A stretch of DNA of 64,000 nucleotides from a bacterium 1XD8-76 (lineage in GTDB: Bacteria > Bacillota > Clostridia > Lachnospirales > Lachnospiraceae): contig RAZE01000003.1 in the NCBI GenBank assembly GCA_003611955.1, positions 124,001 to 188,000 of the forward strand. The letters are read 5' to 3'. The notes beneath the pieces were generated by a model that worked only from the letters and a program-made list of their open reading frames with translations, was not told the DNA's origin and made no database searches. Within the stretch, counting starts at the first letter, position 1. Each line of letters starts with the position of its first letter. Made by a program: the position numbers and the translations under genes. Positions 17,562 through 26,277 of the stretch are shown here, one piece after another.

Positions 17562-18380
17562 ATGGATCAGATCAAAATCAAAAATCTGAAAATTTTTGCG
17601 CACCATGGCGTCTACGAACAGGAGAAGGAACAGGGGCAGAATTTTATTGTCAACGCGGTGCTCTGCACGGATATTGAGAAGGCGGGAAAGAGCGACAATA
17701 TTGAGGATGCCGTGGACTATGGCGCCGTCTGTCTTTTTATCGACGCGTATATGAGGGAGAACCGGTTTGACCTTCTGGAGGCGGCGGCATCCCACACGGC
17801 GCAGGAATTGTTGCTGGAGTTCCCGGCGGTAAAGAAGGTGGAGCTGGAGATCGAGAAGCCGGACGCGCCGATACCGCTGCGGTTTGAGAGCGTCTCCGTG
17901 CGAGTGACAAAGAGCTGGCACAGGGTGTTCATCGCTCTGGGTTCCAACATGGGAGAACGACTGAAATATCTGGAGAGGGCGGTGTCAGATCTGGAGGAGG
18001 ATATCTGTTTCCGAAATATCCGGGTATCCGATTACATAGAGACATTCCCCTACGGCGGAGTGGAGCAGGATGATTTTTTAAACGGCGTGCTGGAGGCGGA
18101 GACGCTGTACAGTCCGGAGGAACTGCTTGCGCGTATTCAGGAGGAGGAGGAGATCGCGGAGAGAAAGCGGGAGATCCACTGGGGCCCCCGCACGCTGGAT
18201 CTGGATATTTTGTTCTATGACGATCTTATTCTGGCAAAAAAGGATCTCTCCATCCCCCATCCGGATATGAAAAACAGACGGTTTGTGCTGGAGCCGCTGG
18301 CGGTGCTGGCGCCCTCCTTTGTACATCCTGTCTACCGGAAGACGGTGGCGGATCTTTTGAGAGAGCTGAATGAGAGATAG
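17562..18380 (+). CDS. folBK: Fused dihydroneopterin aldolase / HPPK
   Basis: A 272-residue bifunctional folate enzyme. Residues 1-118 are FolB: IKNLKIFAHHGVYEQEKE, and LLEAAASHTAQELL, which cleaves dihydroneopterin. Residues ~122-272 are FolK: FIALGSNMGERLKYLERAV, FLNGVLEAET and RTLDLDILFYDD, which transfers diphosphate from ATP to the pterin alcohol. The fusion places consecutive steps in one chain, completing the cluster folC-E-P-BK. The stop lies only six bases from the convergent DUF5050 gene, with no terminator between. Confidence 0.95.
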   Translation: MDQIKIKNLKIFAHHGVYEQEKEQGQNFIVNAVLCTDIEKAGKSDNIEDAVDYGAVCLFIDAYMRENRFDLLEAAASHTAQELLLEFPAVKKVELEIEKPDAPIPLRFESVSVRVTKSWHRVFIALGSNMGERLKYLERAVSDLEEDICFRNIRVSDYIETFPYGGVEQDDFLNGVLEAETLYSPEELLARIQEEEEIAERKREIHWGPRTLDLDILFYDDLILAKKDLSIPHPDMKNRRFVLEPLAVLAPSFVHPVYRKTVADLLRELNER

Positions 18381-18386
18381 GTCCGT

Positions 18387-19436
18387 CTATTCTTTCCGGT
18401 TTTCGAGCGCGGCCTGCAGTGCTTCCGGAAATTCATCCACCGCCACGGGGCCGAAGGTGCTGGTTCGGTAGATCACATCGTTGTCCCCAAAAGGCTGGAA
18501 GTAGGTGTAGGTGGAGGTAGCGTTGATCCGATGATAAACGCCCTCTCTGACGACCTCCGGATTGCTGCCGTCCAGGTTCATGCGCATCAGGGCGGGGGTA
18601 TCCGTTCCGTTTGTCTGATAGAAGACGACATTGTCATATATATTGTAGTAGTCGAGCCGTTCGTCGGTCAGCGCGACGGTCTCGCCGTTTGACAGATCAT
18701 AGCGGAACAGCCGATAATCGTAGTTGACATCCATATAGTACACGTAGTTTCCGATAGCGGTAGGATAGCTGGTGTTGCCCTCCCAGACGATGGTGTTTGT
18801 GTCGCTGCGCGTATCCCACGCGTACAGATAATGGTCTTCCACCAGGCCGCTGTAGTAGATCGTATGGTCCACGACACTGGCAGTCTCCACGATATCCTTA
18901 CTCAGTTCGATCTCTTCTCTGGAACCCGCCGCGGGAATCTTGTGGAGGGTGCTGAACTCGTCGTTGTCATAGTGCTGGCAGTATAATTCGTCGCCGATGA
19001 GCACCATCATGGTCGCCATATCCTGATCGAGACAGGACGTCTCCTTCCCGTTCAATTTGGAGCGGTAGATTCCTGTGGTGGAACGGATGTGTCCGAGACC
19101 GGAGCCGCCTTCTCTGTTCTCCAGATAGTAGAACAGATAATCGCCCCCGGCGTTGATGTAGGAGACGCCTGAACCCAGCAGCTTTTTCATATCGCTGCAG
19201 TCGGAATTCATGACATACAGGGCATTCCCGTCGTAGGGGTTGGAGAAGTAGACTTTTCCTTCATACTCGCAGAATCGCCCTTCCCCCCGGATGTTACCCG
19301 CGGTATTGCCGATCGTATCCTTGGGGATCGGAGAAATGTATGCGCCCCGTTTCTCAAAATAGATCCCCAAAATGATAAGCAAAAGCAGAACACCGGGTAT
19401 TATAAAATGCAGTGGTTTCTTTGCAGGTTTTTTCAT
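18387..19436 (-). CDS. DUF5050 membrane-anchored repeat protein
   Basis: A 349-residue protein with one N-terminal hydrophobic anchor (about residues 10-27) and the rest outside the membrane. The extracellular part has repeated strand units such as GKVYFSNPYDGNALYVMNSD, DYLFYYLEN, GDELYCQHYD and NYVYYMDVNYDYRLFRYD, the pattern of DUF5050, a beta-propeller-like fold. Clostridia often encode many such proteins; their ligands are unknown. It is divergent from pheA and probably monocistronic. Confidence 0.75.
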   Translation of the reverse strand: MKKPAKKPLHFIIPGVLLLLIILGIYFEKRGAYISPIPKDTIGNTAGNIRGEGRFCEYEGKVYFSNPYDGNALYVMNSDCSDMKKLLGSGVSYINAGGDYLFYYLENREGGSGLGHIRSTTGIYRSKLNGKETSCLDQDMATMMVLIGDELYCQHYDNDEFSTLHKIPAAGSREEIELSKDIVETASVVDHTIYYSGLVEDHYLYAWDTRSDTNTIVWEGNTSYPTAIGNYVYYMDVNYDYRLFRYDLSNGETVALTDERLDYYNIYDNVVFYQTNGTDTPALMRMNLDGSNPEVVREGVYHRINATSTYTYFQPFGDNDVIYRTSTFGPVAVDEFPEALQAALENRKE

Positions 19437-19486
19437 TTTTGCTGCTCCTTACAGTTTTGATATAAAAAGGTATGTTTCTGACTTTG

Positions 19487-19516
19487 ATTATAATCCTATA
19501 CGCCCCTTGCTATCAA
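19487..19516 (-). promoter_or_regulatory. Probable promoter of the DUF5050 gene
   Basis: On the minus strand TTGATA (19516-19511) and TATAAT (19492-19487) are 18 bp apart, about 50 bp upstream of the start. On the plus strand a weaker pair, TTGCTA (19507) and TAAAAT (19530) with 17 bp between, may serve pheA. Confidence 0.45.
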
Positions 19517-19589
19517 GAAATAAATGTAATAAAATAAAAATAATCGGCCGGAAAATATGGCGAAAGAGGAAAGAACGGGGAAAGTGCGA

Positions 19590-20720
19590 ATGGAAGATTT
19601 ATGGAAACTTCGCGGCCAGATCGACGAGATAGACCGGAATATCGTATCTTTGTATGAAAAGAGGATGAAGATCTCGGAGCAGGTGGCGGAATATAAGATA
19701 GAGACCGGAAAAAAGGTGTTTGACAGACAGCGGGAGAAGGAGAAACTGGCAGCTCTCACATCACTTGCCGACAATGATTTCAACAGGCACGGCATCGCGG
19801 AGCTGTTTGAGCAGATCATGTCCATCAGCAGAAAAAGGCAGTACCAGCTGTTGACGGAGAAAGGAGCTCTCGGGAGACTTCCCTTCATCGGGGTGGAAGA
19901 ACTTTACTCCGGGAAGGCGCGGGTCGTGTTCCAGGGGGCGGACGGCGCCTACTCCCAGGCGGCGATGGTGCAGTATTTCGGGGAGCAGGTCAGCAGTTTC
20001 CATGTGGAGACTTTTCGGGACGCGATGGTGGCGATCGATGAGGGCAGCGCGGATTTCGCGGTGCTGCCGATCGAGAACTCTACGGCGGGCGTGGTCAGCG
20101 AGATATATGATTTGCTGACGGAGTTTGAGAACTATATCGTGGGAGAGCAGGTCATAAAGATCGAGCACTGCCTGATGGGCGTGCCGGGTGCAGAACTTTC
20201 GGATATACAGACTGTGTATTCCCACCCGCAGTCGCTGATGCAGAGCGCGAGATTTCTGCTGGAATATCCCGCCTGGAAGCAGATCAGCATGAAAAACAAT
20301 GCCTTCGCCGCGCAGAAGGTGCAGAGGGATGGGGACAAGAGCCAGGCGGCGATCGCCAGTGAGTACGCGGCAAAGCTCTACGGTCTGGAAGTGTTTAAAA
20401 AGGGTGTCAACCAGTCCAGCTCCAACTCCACGAGGTTTATTATCGTCACCAACCAGAAGGTATTTAAAAAGGACGCGAAAAAAGTGAGTATCTGCTTCGA
20501 GGTGCCCCATGAGAGCGGATCACTGTACCATCTGCTGTCCCATTTTATTTACAATAATCTGAACATGAATAAGATCGAGAGCAGACCCATCGAGGAGCGG
20601 AACTGGGAGTACCGTTTTTTTATCGATTTTGACGGAAATCTTGCGGATTCGGCGGTGAAGAATGCGCTGCGGGGACTGCGGGATGAGGCGCGGAACCTGA
20701 GGATTCTGGGGAACTACTGA
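19590..20720 (+). CDS. pheA: Bifunctional chorismate mutase / prephenate dehydratase
   Basis: Makes phenylpyruvate from chorismate in two steps. ATG 19590 is preferred because GGGGAAAG precedes it and the protein then begins MEDLWKLRGQIDEIDRNIV, the normal start of an AroH-class chorismate mutase domain (1-85); ATG 19557 lacks a site. Dehydratase motifs follow: FQGADGAYSQAA, LPIENSTAGVV and SNSTRFI. The C-terminal ACT domain with IESRPIEER gives phenylalanine feedback control. The 376-residue length is normal. A structured repeat begins two bases after the stop. Confidence 0.95.
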   Translation: MEDLWKLRGQIDEIDRNIVSLYEKRMKISEQVAEYKIETGKKVFDRQREKEKLAALTSLADNDFNRHGIAELFEQIMSISRKRQYQLLTEKGALGRLPFIGVEELYSGKARVVFQGADGAYSQAAMVQYFGEQVSSFHVETFRDAMVAIDEGSADFAVLPIENSTAGVVSEIYDLLTEFENYIVGEQVIKIEHCLMGVPGAELSDIQTVYSHPQSLMQSARFLLEYPAWKQISMKNNAFAAQKVQRDGDKSQAAIASEYAAKLYGLEVFKKGVNQSSSNSTRFIIVTNQKVFKKDAKKVSICFEVPHESGSLYHLLSHFIYNNLNMNKIESRPIEERNWEYRFFIDFDGNLADSAVKNALRGLRDEARNLRILGNY

Positions 20721-20721
20721 A

Positions 20722-20814
20722 CGAGCGCATAGAAAAAACAAGCGGCTCCGCAGGAGACATTTGTTTTTTCTGCGCCGTTCATGAGCAAACGTCCGATGAA
20801 ATCGGACATGGAGC
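20722..20814 (+). repeat. Structured 3'-UTR repeat, copy 1
   Basis: Directly after the pheA stop. It folds as AGAAAAAACAA...TTGTTTTTTCT (20731-20770) around GGCTCC/GGAG, a likely terminator, followed by a second hairpin GTCCGAT-GAA-ATCGGAC (20791-20807). A near-copy follows the ABC-F gene at 35020-35112 in the same orientation relative to its upstream gene. Confidence 0.75.
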
Positions 20815-20842
20815 ATCAGGTGAACGAAGTTCGCATGATGCG

Positions 20843-20902
20843 GGTTTGCGAATGGAGGAATGAAAACAAGCAGGTTTGCGAATGGAGGAACGAAAATAAG
20901 CA
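20843..20902 (+). repeat. Two tandem 30-bp repeats
   Basis: 20843-20872 and 20873-20902 differ at only two positions; each begins GGTTTGCGAATGGAGGAA. They lie just upstream of the DUF815 gene and have no spacers, so this is not a CRISPR array. Confidence 0.8.
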
Positions 20903-20926
20903 GCTCTGCACAGAGAGAGGAAAGAC

Positions 20927-22237
20927 ATGAGAGAAAAAGAACTGATCGTATACAGAAACATGTCCCGTGAGGAGGGAAAACTTCTCGGGAATATGTCTTA
21001 TATCATGGACCACTGCGGGGAGATAGAGGATAAGGAGGCATCCGACAGGGCCGGGCAGATGAAGGAGATGTTTTACGCCTGCATCCATGAGCTGTTGGAG
21101 CTGGCGGGCAACCATGGTTTTTACGGGAACCTCTGGCACTGCTATCTGGCAAATCTCCTGGTCAACGACGAGAACAGCTACAGCCGCGCCTGTGAGGTGG
21201 TGGGCGCCGTGGAGGGCAGCATCAACGAGGCCGTTTTACATGATATTGTGATATTCAAGGAGTTTTTTGACTTTGACTTCTCCCCGCTCACCGCGCGCTT
21301 CGGCGGGGAAAGCTGGGCGCTCATCGAGAACTATTTAAGCAGCAACGAGGAGAGCAAGGTCTATAATACCAGGATAAGGCAGAGGATCTGCGACCTGGCA
21401 AAACAGTTTCAGTATAACCATACGCCGGAGGAGATGAAGGAGACGCTGACGCGGTTCTACAAAGATTACGGGGTCGGGAAGTTCGGCCTGCACAAGGCGT
21501 TCCGCATTGTCCCGGGGGAGGAGGGCGCGGAGATCGTGCCGATCACCAATATCGCCCATGTGCATCTGGATGACCTGGTGGGATATGAGACGCAAAAGCG
21601 GAAGCTGATCGAAAACACGGAGGCTTTTGTCGGGGACAGAAAGGCGAACAACTGCCTGCTGTTCGGCGATGCGGGGACAGGGAAATCTTCCAGTATTAAG
21701 GCGATCGCCAACGAATACTATGAAAAAGGACTTCGCATCATTGAGATATACAAACACCAGTTCAAAGATCTGAACCATGTGATCGGGCAGATCAAAAACC
21801 GTAATTATAAGTTCATTATCTATATGGACGACCTGAGTTTTGAAGATTTTGAGACGGATTACAAGTATCTGAAGGCGGTGATCGAGGGCGGATTGGAGAA
21901 AAAACCGAAAAACGTGCTGATTTACGCCACATCCAACAGGCGTCATCTGGTGCGGGAGACAACTTCGGATAAGAACGACAGGGATGAGGATCTGCACACC
22001 AACGACACGGTACAGGAGAAGCTTTCGTTAGCTTATCGGTTTGGGGTGACAATTTATTTCGGAAAACCTGCGCCAAAAGAGTTTCAGAATATTGTCAGAA
22101 CGCTGGCAAAGCGTTATGATATTGATATGGAAGAAGAAAAACTGCTGTCGGAGGCGAATAAATGGGAGCTGTCCCACGGCGGACTGTCCGGGCGGACAGC
22201 GCAGCAGTTTATCGACTACATACTTGGGAAAGCATAA
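20927..22237 (+). CDS. DUF815-type AAA ATPase
   Basis: A 436-residue cytoplasmic protein. The first ~190 residues are helical with no recognised motif. The C-terminal ATPase has Walker A FGDAGTGKSSS (about 243-253), Walker B IIYMDDLSFEDF (about 298-309), sensor YATSNRRHLV and an arginine-finger-like segment before QEKLSLAYRFG. This layout is that of the DUF815 family, whose substrate is unknown. It starts after GAGAGAGGAAAGAC and is followed after 26 bp by the exopolyphosphatase gene, so it seems to be the first gene of a polyphosphate operon. Confidence 0.85.
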   Translation: MREKELIVYRNMSREEGKLLGNMSYIMDHCGEIEDKEASDRAGQMKEMFYACIHELLELAGNHGFYGNLWHCYLANLLVNDENSYSRACEVVGAVEGSINEAVLHDIVIFKEFFDFDFSPLTARFGGESWALIENYLSSNEESKVYNTRIRQRICDLAKQFQYNHTPEEMKETLTRFYKDYGVGKFGLHKAFRIVPGEEGAEIVPITNIAHVHLDDLVGYETQKRKLIENTEAFVGDRKANNCLLFGDAGTGKSSSIKAIANEYYEKGLRIIEIYKHQFKDLNHVIGQIKNRNYKFIIYMDDLSFEDFETDYKYLKAVIEGGLEKKPKNVLIYATSNRRHLVRETTSDKNDRDEDLHTNDTVQEKLSLAYRFGVTIYFGKPAPKEFQNIVRTLAKRYDIDMEEEKLLSEANKWELSHGGLSGRTAQQFIDYILGKA

Positions 22238-22263
22238 AGTAAGAAACAGTGGGGGTAAAAATT

Positions 22264-23808
22264 GTGGCGATCACAACATTTGCGGCGATTGACGTAGGTT
22301 CATACGATCTGGAGATGAAAATATTTGAGATGTCCGGCAAAGGGGGCATGAAGCAGGTGGACGATATCAGGCACCGGCTGGACCTGGGGAGCGACACTTA
22401 TGCGGAAGGCAAGATTTCCTATGAGGCGGTGAATGAGCTCTGCGCCATTTTGAATGAGTTTCAGAATATTATGAAGACCTACAAGGTGAGCGATTATAAG
22501 GCTTACGGCACAAGCGCCATACGGGAGACGCAGAATACCAGGATCCTGCTGGATCAGATCTGGCAGAGGACCGGAATTAAAATAGACGTCCTCAGCAACT
22601 CCGAGCAGCGTTTTATGGATTATAAATCCATAGCATCCCGGACAGAGGATTTTAATAAGATCATCGAGAAGGGCACCGCGATCGTGGACATCGGCGGCAG
22701 CAGCATTCAGATATCCCTGTTTGAGAAGGGGAGTCTGATCTCGACCCAGAATATGCGGCTCGGGGTTTTGCGCCTTCAGGAGAAGATCAACCGGCTGAAC
22801 GCCGCATCCTCCAGGATAGAGGGGCTGATCGATGAGATGGCCACCGCCCAGCTCTCTGTGTTTAAGAAGATGTATTTGAAAGACTGCAAGATCGAGCACA
22901 TCATCGTGGTGGATGACTATCTGTCGGTGATCCTGCAGAATCCGGCGATCACGAAGGAGAGAGCCGGGGTGATCGAGGCGGAGACCTACATGAGTTTTCT
23001 GGAATCCGTGCAGTCTAGGACTCTGCCGGAGATTGCCGGGACATTGAATATTCCGAGAGAAAACGCTATCCTGCTGTTTATCTCCGCGATCCTGGTAAAG
23101 CGGCTTGTAAAGATGATGGACGTTTCGCTTCTGTGGGCGCCGGGCGTCACGCTGTGCGACGGGATCGCCTACGAGTATGCGGAACAGCACAAAATATTTA
23201 AGGTGGAACATGATTTTGAGACAGACATTCTCTCCGGCGCCGAAAATATCAGCAAACGCTATATGGGAAGCAAGAAAAGGGGCGAGACGTTGGAGCGGAT
23301 CGCACTGACCATTTTTGACAGTATGAGGCGCATTCACGGACTGGGGAAGAGAGAACGGCTTTTGCTGCAGCTGGCGGCCAGGCTCCACGACTGCGGCAAG
23401 TACATAAGCATGGTAAATCTGGGAGAGTGCTCCTACAACATTATCATGTCCACGGAAATTATAGGACTTTCCCATAAAGAGAGAGAGATCGTGGCAAATG
23501 TGGTAAAATATAATCACGAACCGTTTGTGTATTACAGTGGGACGAAGGGGAGGAGCGCGCTGGACGAGGACGCTTACCTGGTGGTTGCCAAGCTGACCGC
23601 GATCCTGCGGGTGGCGAACGGGCTGGACAGAAGCCACAAGCAGAAGTTCAAGGATGTCAAAACCGTGGTGAAGGATGGGCAGCTTATCGTACAGATAAAT
23701 ACGGCGGCGGATATCACGCTGGAGAGAGGGCTGTTCACGAAACGGGCCGACTTCTTTGAAGAGGTATACAGTATCAGACCGGTGATCCGGCAGAAGAAGA
23801 GTTTTTAG
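22264..23808 (+). CDS. ppx: Exopolyphosphatase, Ppx/GppA family with HD domain
   Basis: Start is set at GTG 22264, eight bases after GGGGG; the earlier GTG 22249 has no site. The 514 residues begin with the ASKHA ATPase fold: TTFAAIDVGSYDLEMKIFEM, AYGTSAIRETQN and AIVDIGGSSIQISLFEKG. The C-terminal half has an HD-type domain (LQLAARLHDCGKYISM, YNHEPF). Family role: hydrolysis of inorganic polyphosphate or of pppGpp. It is 11 bp upstream of ppk1, so synthesis and breakdown enzymes share an operon. Confidence 0.92.
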   Translation: MAITTFAAIDVGSYDLEMKIFEMSGKGGMKQVDDIRHRLDLGSDTYAEGKISYEAVNELCAILNEFQNIMKTYKVSDYKAYGTSAIRETQNTRILLDQIWQRTGIKIDVLSNSEQRFMDYKSIASRTEDFNKIIEKGTAIVDIGGSSIQISLFEKGSLISTQNMRLGVLRLQEKINRLNAASSRIEGLIDEMATAQLSVFKKMYLKDCKIEHIIVVDDYLSVILQNPAITKERAGVIEAETYMSFLESVQSRTLPEIAGTLNIPRENAILLFISAILVKRLVKMMDVSLLWAPGVTLCDGIAYEYAEQHKIFKVEHDFETDILSGAENISKRYMGSKKRGETLERIALTIFDSMRRIHGLGKRERLLLQLAARLHDCGKYISMVNLGECSYNIIMSTEIIGLSHKEREIVANVVKYNHEPFVYYSGTKGRSALDEDAYLVVAKLTAILRVANGLDRSHKQKFKDVKTVVKDGQLIVQINTAADITLERGLFTKRADFFEEVYSIRPVIRQKKSF

Positions 23809-23819
23809 GGGGTATTATC

Positions 23820-25946
23820 ATGGGTGAGAAAAAGGATTTCACAAATCCATCTTATTATACCAACAGGGAGCTGAGCTGGCTGATGTTCAACAGAAGGGTG
23901 CTGAGCGAGGCGAAGGATGTAAAGCTTCCGCTGTTTGAGCGGCTGAAATTTTTGAGCATCACGGCGTCGAATCTGGATGAGTTTTTTATGGTGCGTGTCG
24001 CCTCCTTAAAAGATATGGTGAACGCGAAATACAACAAGCCGGATATTGCGGGCATGAAGCCGAAGGAGCAGCTGGAGGCGTTAAACAAGGCAACGCACGC
24101 GCTTGTGAAAGAGCAGTATCAGGTCTACAATAAACAGCTTTTGCCGGGGCTTTCGGAGGCCGGGGTGCGGGTCGTGGAGCGCCATGAGGATCTGACGGAT
24201 AAGCAGGCGGCGTACGTGGACCGCTACTTCTCCGACAATGTATACCCGGTGCTGACGCCCATGGCGGTGGACTCCTCGAGACCTTTCCCGCTGGTGCGCA
24301 ATAAGACCCTGAATCTGGGGGCTCTCGTGAAGAAGAAGCAGGGGAAGGGCGAGGTGGAATTCGCCACGGTACAGGTGCCCGGCGTGCTCTCGAGAGTGGT
24401 GGAGATTCCGGGTGATGGCGAGGGGAGAAGATGTCTGATCTTCCTGGAGCAGATCATCGAGCGCAATATCGACAGACTGTTCTTAAACTATGATATCGAG
24501 TGCGTCTGGCCCTTCCGTATCATGCGAAACGCCGATCTCAGCATCGAGGAGGACGAGGCGGAAGACCTGCTCAAAGAGATCGAGAAGCAGTTGAAAAAGA
24601 GGCAGTGGGGACAGGTCATCCGTCTGGAGATCGAGTCCGGCATGGATGAGAAACTGTTGAATATTCTGGAGGAGGAGCTGATGGTGCAGGAGGAGGATGT
24701 CTATGCGATCAAGGGTCCTCTGGACCTGACCGTGCTGATGAAACTCTACGGGCTGGAGGGGTATGAGGAGTTGAAAACGCCGAAGTATACGCCGCAGCTC
24801 ATACCGGAATTTCTGGAGGAGGGAGACATCTTTACCCAGATCAGACAGCACGATATCTTCCTGCACCACCCCTATCAGACTTTCGAGCCGGTGGTGGACT
24901 TTGTCAAACAGGCATCCCGGGACAGCGAAGTGCTTGCCATCAAGCAGACGCTCTACAGGGTCAGCGGAAATTCTCCGATCATAGCGGCGTTGGAACAGGC
25001 GGCGGAGAACGGGAAACAGGTCACAGTGCTGGTGGAATTGAAGGCGCGGTTTGACGAGGAGAACAATATTCTCTGGGCGAAGCGCCTTGAGAAGGCGGGG
25101 TGCCATGTGATTTACGGCCTGGTCGGCTTAAAGACCCACTGTAAGATCACGCTGGTGGTGCGCAGGGAGGAGGACGGCATCAGGCGCTACGTGCATCTGG
25201 GAACCGGCAACTACAACGATTCGACGGCAAAGCTCTATACGGATGTGGGGCTGATGACCTGCAATGAGCAGATCGGCGAGGACGCGACGGCTGTATTCAA
25301 TATGCTTTCCGGCTACTCGGAGCCGAGAAGCTGGAACAAACTTTCCGTTGCGCCGCTCTGGCTGAAGGACAGATTTCTCTCGCTGATCGGCAGGGAGAGG
25401 GATTACGCGCTGAAAGGACATCACAGCCATATCATCGCGAAGATGAATGCTCTGTGCGACAAGGATGTCATCGTCGCGCTCTATGAAGCTTCCGCCGCGG
25501 GGGTGAAGATCGAGCTGATCGTGCGGGGTATCTGCTGCCTGAAGACAGGGATCCCGGGGGTCAGTGAGAATATCACGGTGCGCTCCATCGTGGGGAATTT
25601 CCTGGAACATGCGAGGATCTTCTATTTTGAGAACGACGGAAAGCCGGAAATTTACTGTGCCAGCGCCGACTGGATGCCGAGGAACCTGGAGCGCCGGGTG
25701 GAGATCATGTTCCCGATCGAGAAAGAGGGATTGAAGCAGAAGGCGATGCATATTCTGGAGTGCCAGTTGAAGGACAATATGAAGGCGCATATGCTGACGG
25801 CGGAGGGCAATTACGAGAAGGTGAACCGCCGTGTGCAGGATCCTTTCTGCGCGCAGGAAATTTTCTGCCGGGAGGCGAAAGGGCTTGTAAAGAAGGAGCA
25901 GCACAGCGCTGAAAGGGTATTTATCCCGGAGATGCATATAGAATAA
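23820..25946 (+). CDS. ppk1: Polyphosphate kinase 1
   Basis: Polymerises the terminal phosphate of ATP into polyphosphate. The 708 residues have the standard four parts: N-terminal FTNPSYYTNRELSWLMFNRRVL, the head domain with PLVRNKTLNL, and two phospholipase-D-like catalytic domains. GLKTHCKITLVVRRE and YVHLGTGNYNDSTAKLYTDVG contain the conserved His residues, one of which is autophosphorylated. ASADWMPRNLERRVEIMFP marks the second domain. Length is normal and the start follows AGGGGGTATTATC. Confidence 0.96.
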   Translation: MGEKKDFTNPSYYTNRELSWLMFNRRVLSEAKDVKLPLFERLKFLSITASNLDEFFMVRVASLKDMVNAKYNKPDIAGMKPKEQLEALNKATHALVKEQYQVYNKQLLPGLSEAGVRVVERHEDLTDKQAAYVDRYFSDNVYPVLTPMAVDSSRPFPLVRNKTLNLGALVKKKQGKGEVEFATVQVPGVLSRVVEIPGDGEGRRCLIFLEQIIERNIDRLFLNYDIECVWPFRIMRNADLSIEEDEAEDLLKEIEKQLKKRQWGQVIRLEIESGMDEKLLNILEEELMVQEEDVYAIKGPLDLTVLMKLYGLEGYEELKTPKYTPQLIPEFLEEGDIFTQIRQHDIFLHHPYQTFEPVVDFVKQASRDSEVLAIKQTLYRVSGNSPIIAALEQAAENGKQVTVLVELKARFDEENNILWAKRLEKAGCHVIYGLVGLKTHCKITLVVRREEDGIRRYVHLGTGNYNDSTAKLYTDVGLMTCNEQIGEDATAVFNMLSGYSEPRSWNKLSVAPLWLKDRFLSLIGRERDYALKGHHSHIIAKMNALCDKDVIVALYEASAAGVKIELIVRGICCLKTGIPGVSENITVRSIVGNFLEHARIFYFENDGKPEIYCASADWMPRNLERRVEIMFPIEKEGLKQKAMHILECQLKDNMKAHMLTAEGNYEKVNRRVQDPFCAQEIFCREAKGLVKKEQHSAERVFIPEMHIE

Positions 25947-26003
25947 TGGTACATATGCAGAAAAATTGGTTTTTAAAATAATGAGGAAAGGTTGGTAAGT
26001 GGT

Positions 26004-26270
26004 ATGACTTATGAGTATGATGATGCTGCCGTTCTCTGTTTTTTAGAAAATCAAAGGCAGTTGTTTCCGGAGGATGTGGCGGAAAATGAAAGCGAGGCGG
26101 AAGCCTTTCTGGAAGATTGCATGGCGGTGATTGCCGATTCTGCACAGGAGGTACTGGAGTATTTTGAGGAGCAGGGCGTCGATACGGAGGAAGCGGATGA
26201 GGAGAGTATTCTGGAAGCCTCGGAAGTTTTTGAGATTGGAGACGGACGCTACCTCATTGTGGAAGGATAA
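26004..26270 (+). CDS. Small acidic protein of unknown function
   Basis: Eighty-eight residues starting at ATG 26004, downstream of GAGGAAAGG; a TTG start at 25992 would be too close to that site. It is strongly acidic and helical (FPEDVAENESEAEAFLEDC, DTEEADEESILEASEVFEI) with a final short strand DGRYLIVEG. No membrane segment or motif is recognised. It lies 57 bp after ppk1 and seven bases before the next gene, so it may belong to either transcript. Confidence 0.6.
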   Translation: MTYEYDDAAVLCFLENQRQLFPEDVAENESEAEAFLEDCMAVIADSAQEVLEYFEEQGVDTEEADEESILEASEVFEIGDGRYLIVEG

Positions 26271-26277
26271 AAAATAA

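Noticed and set aside
20843-20902. Two 30-bp repeats as a CRISPR array
   Set aside because: The units are directly adjacent with no spacers, and no cas genes are present.
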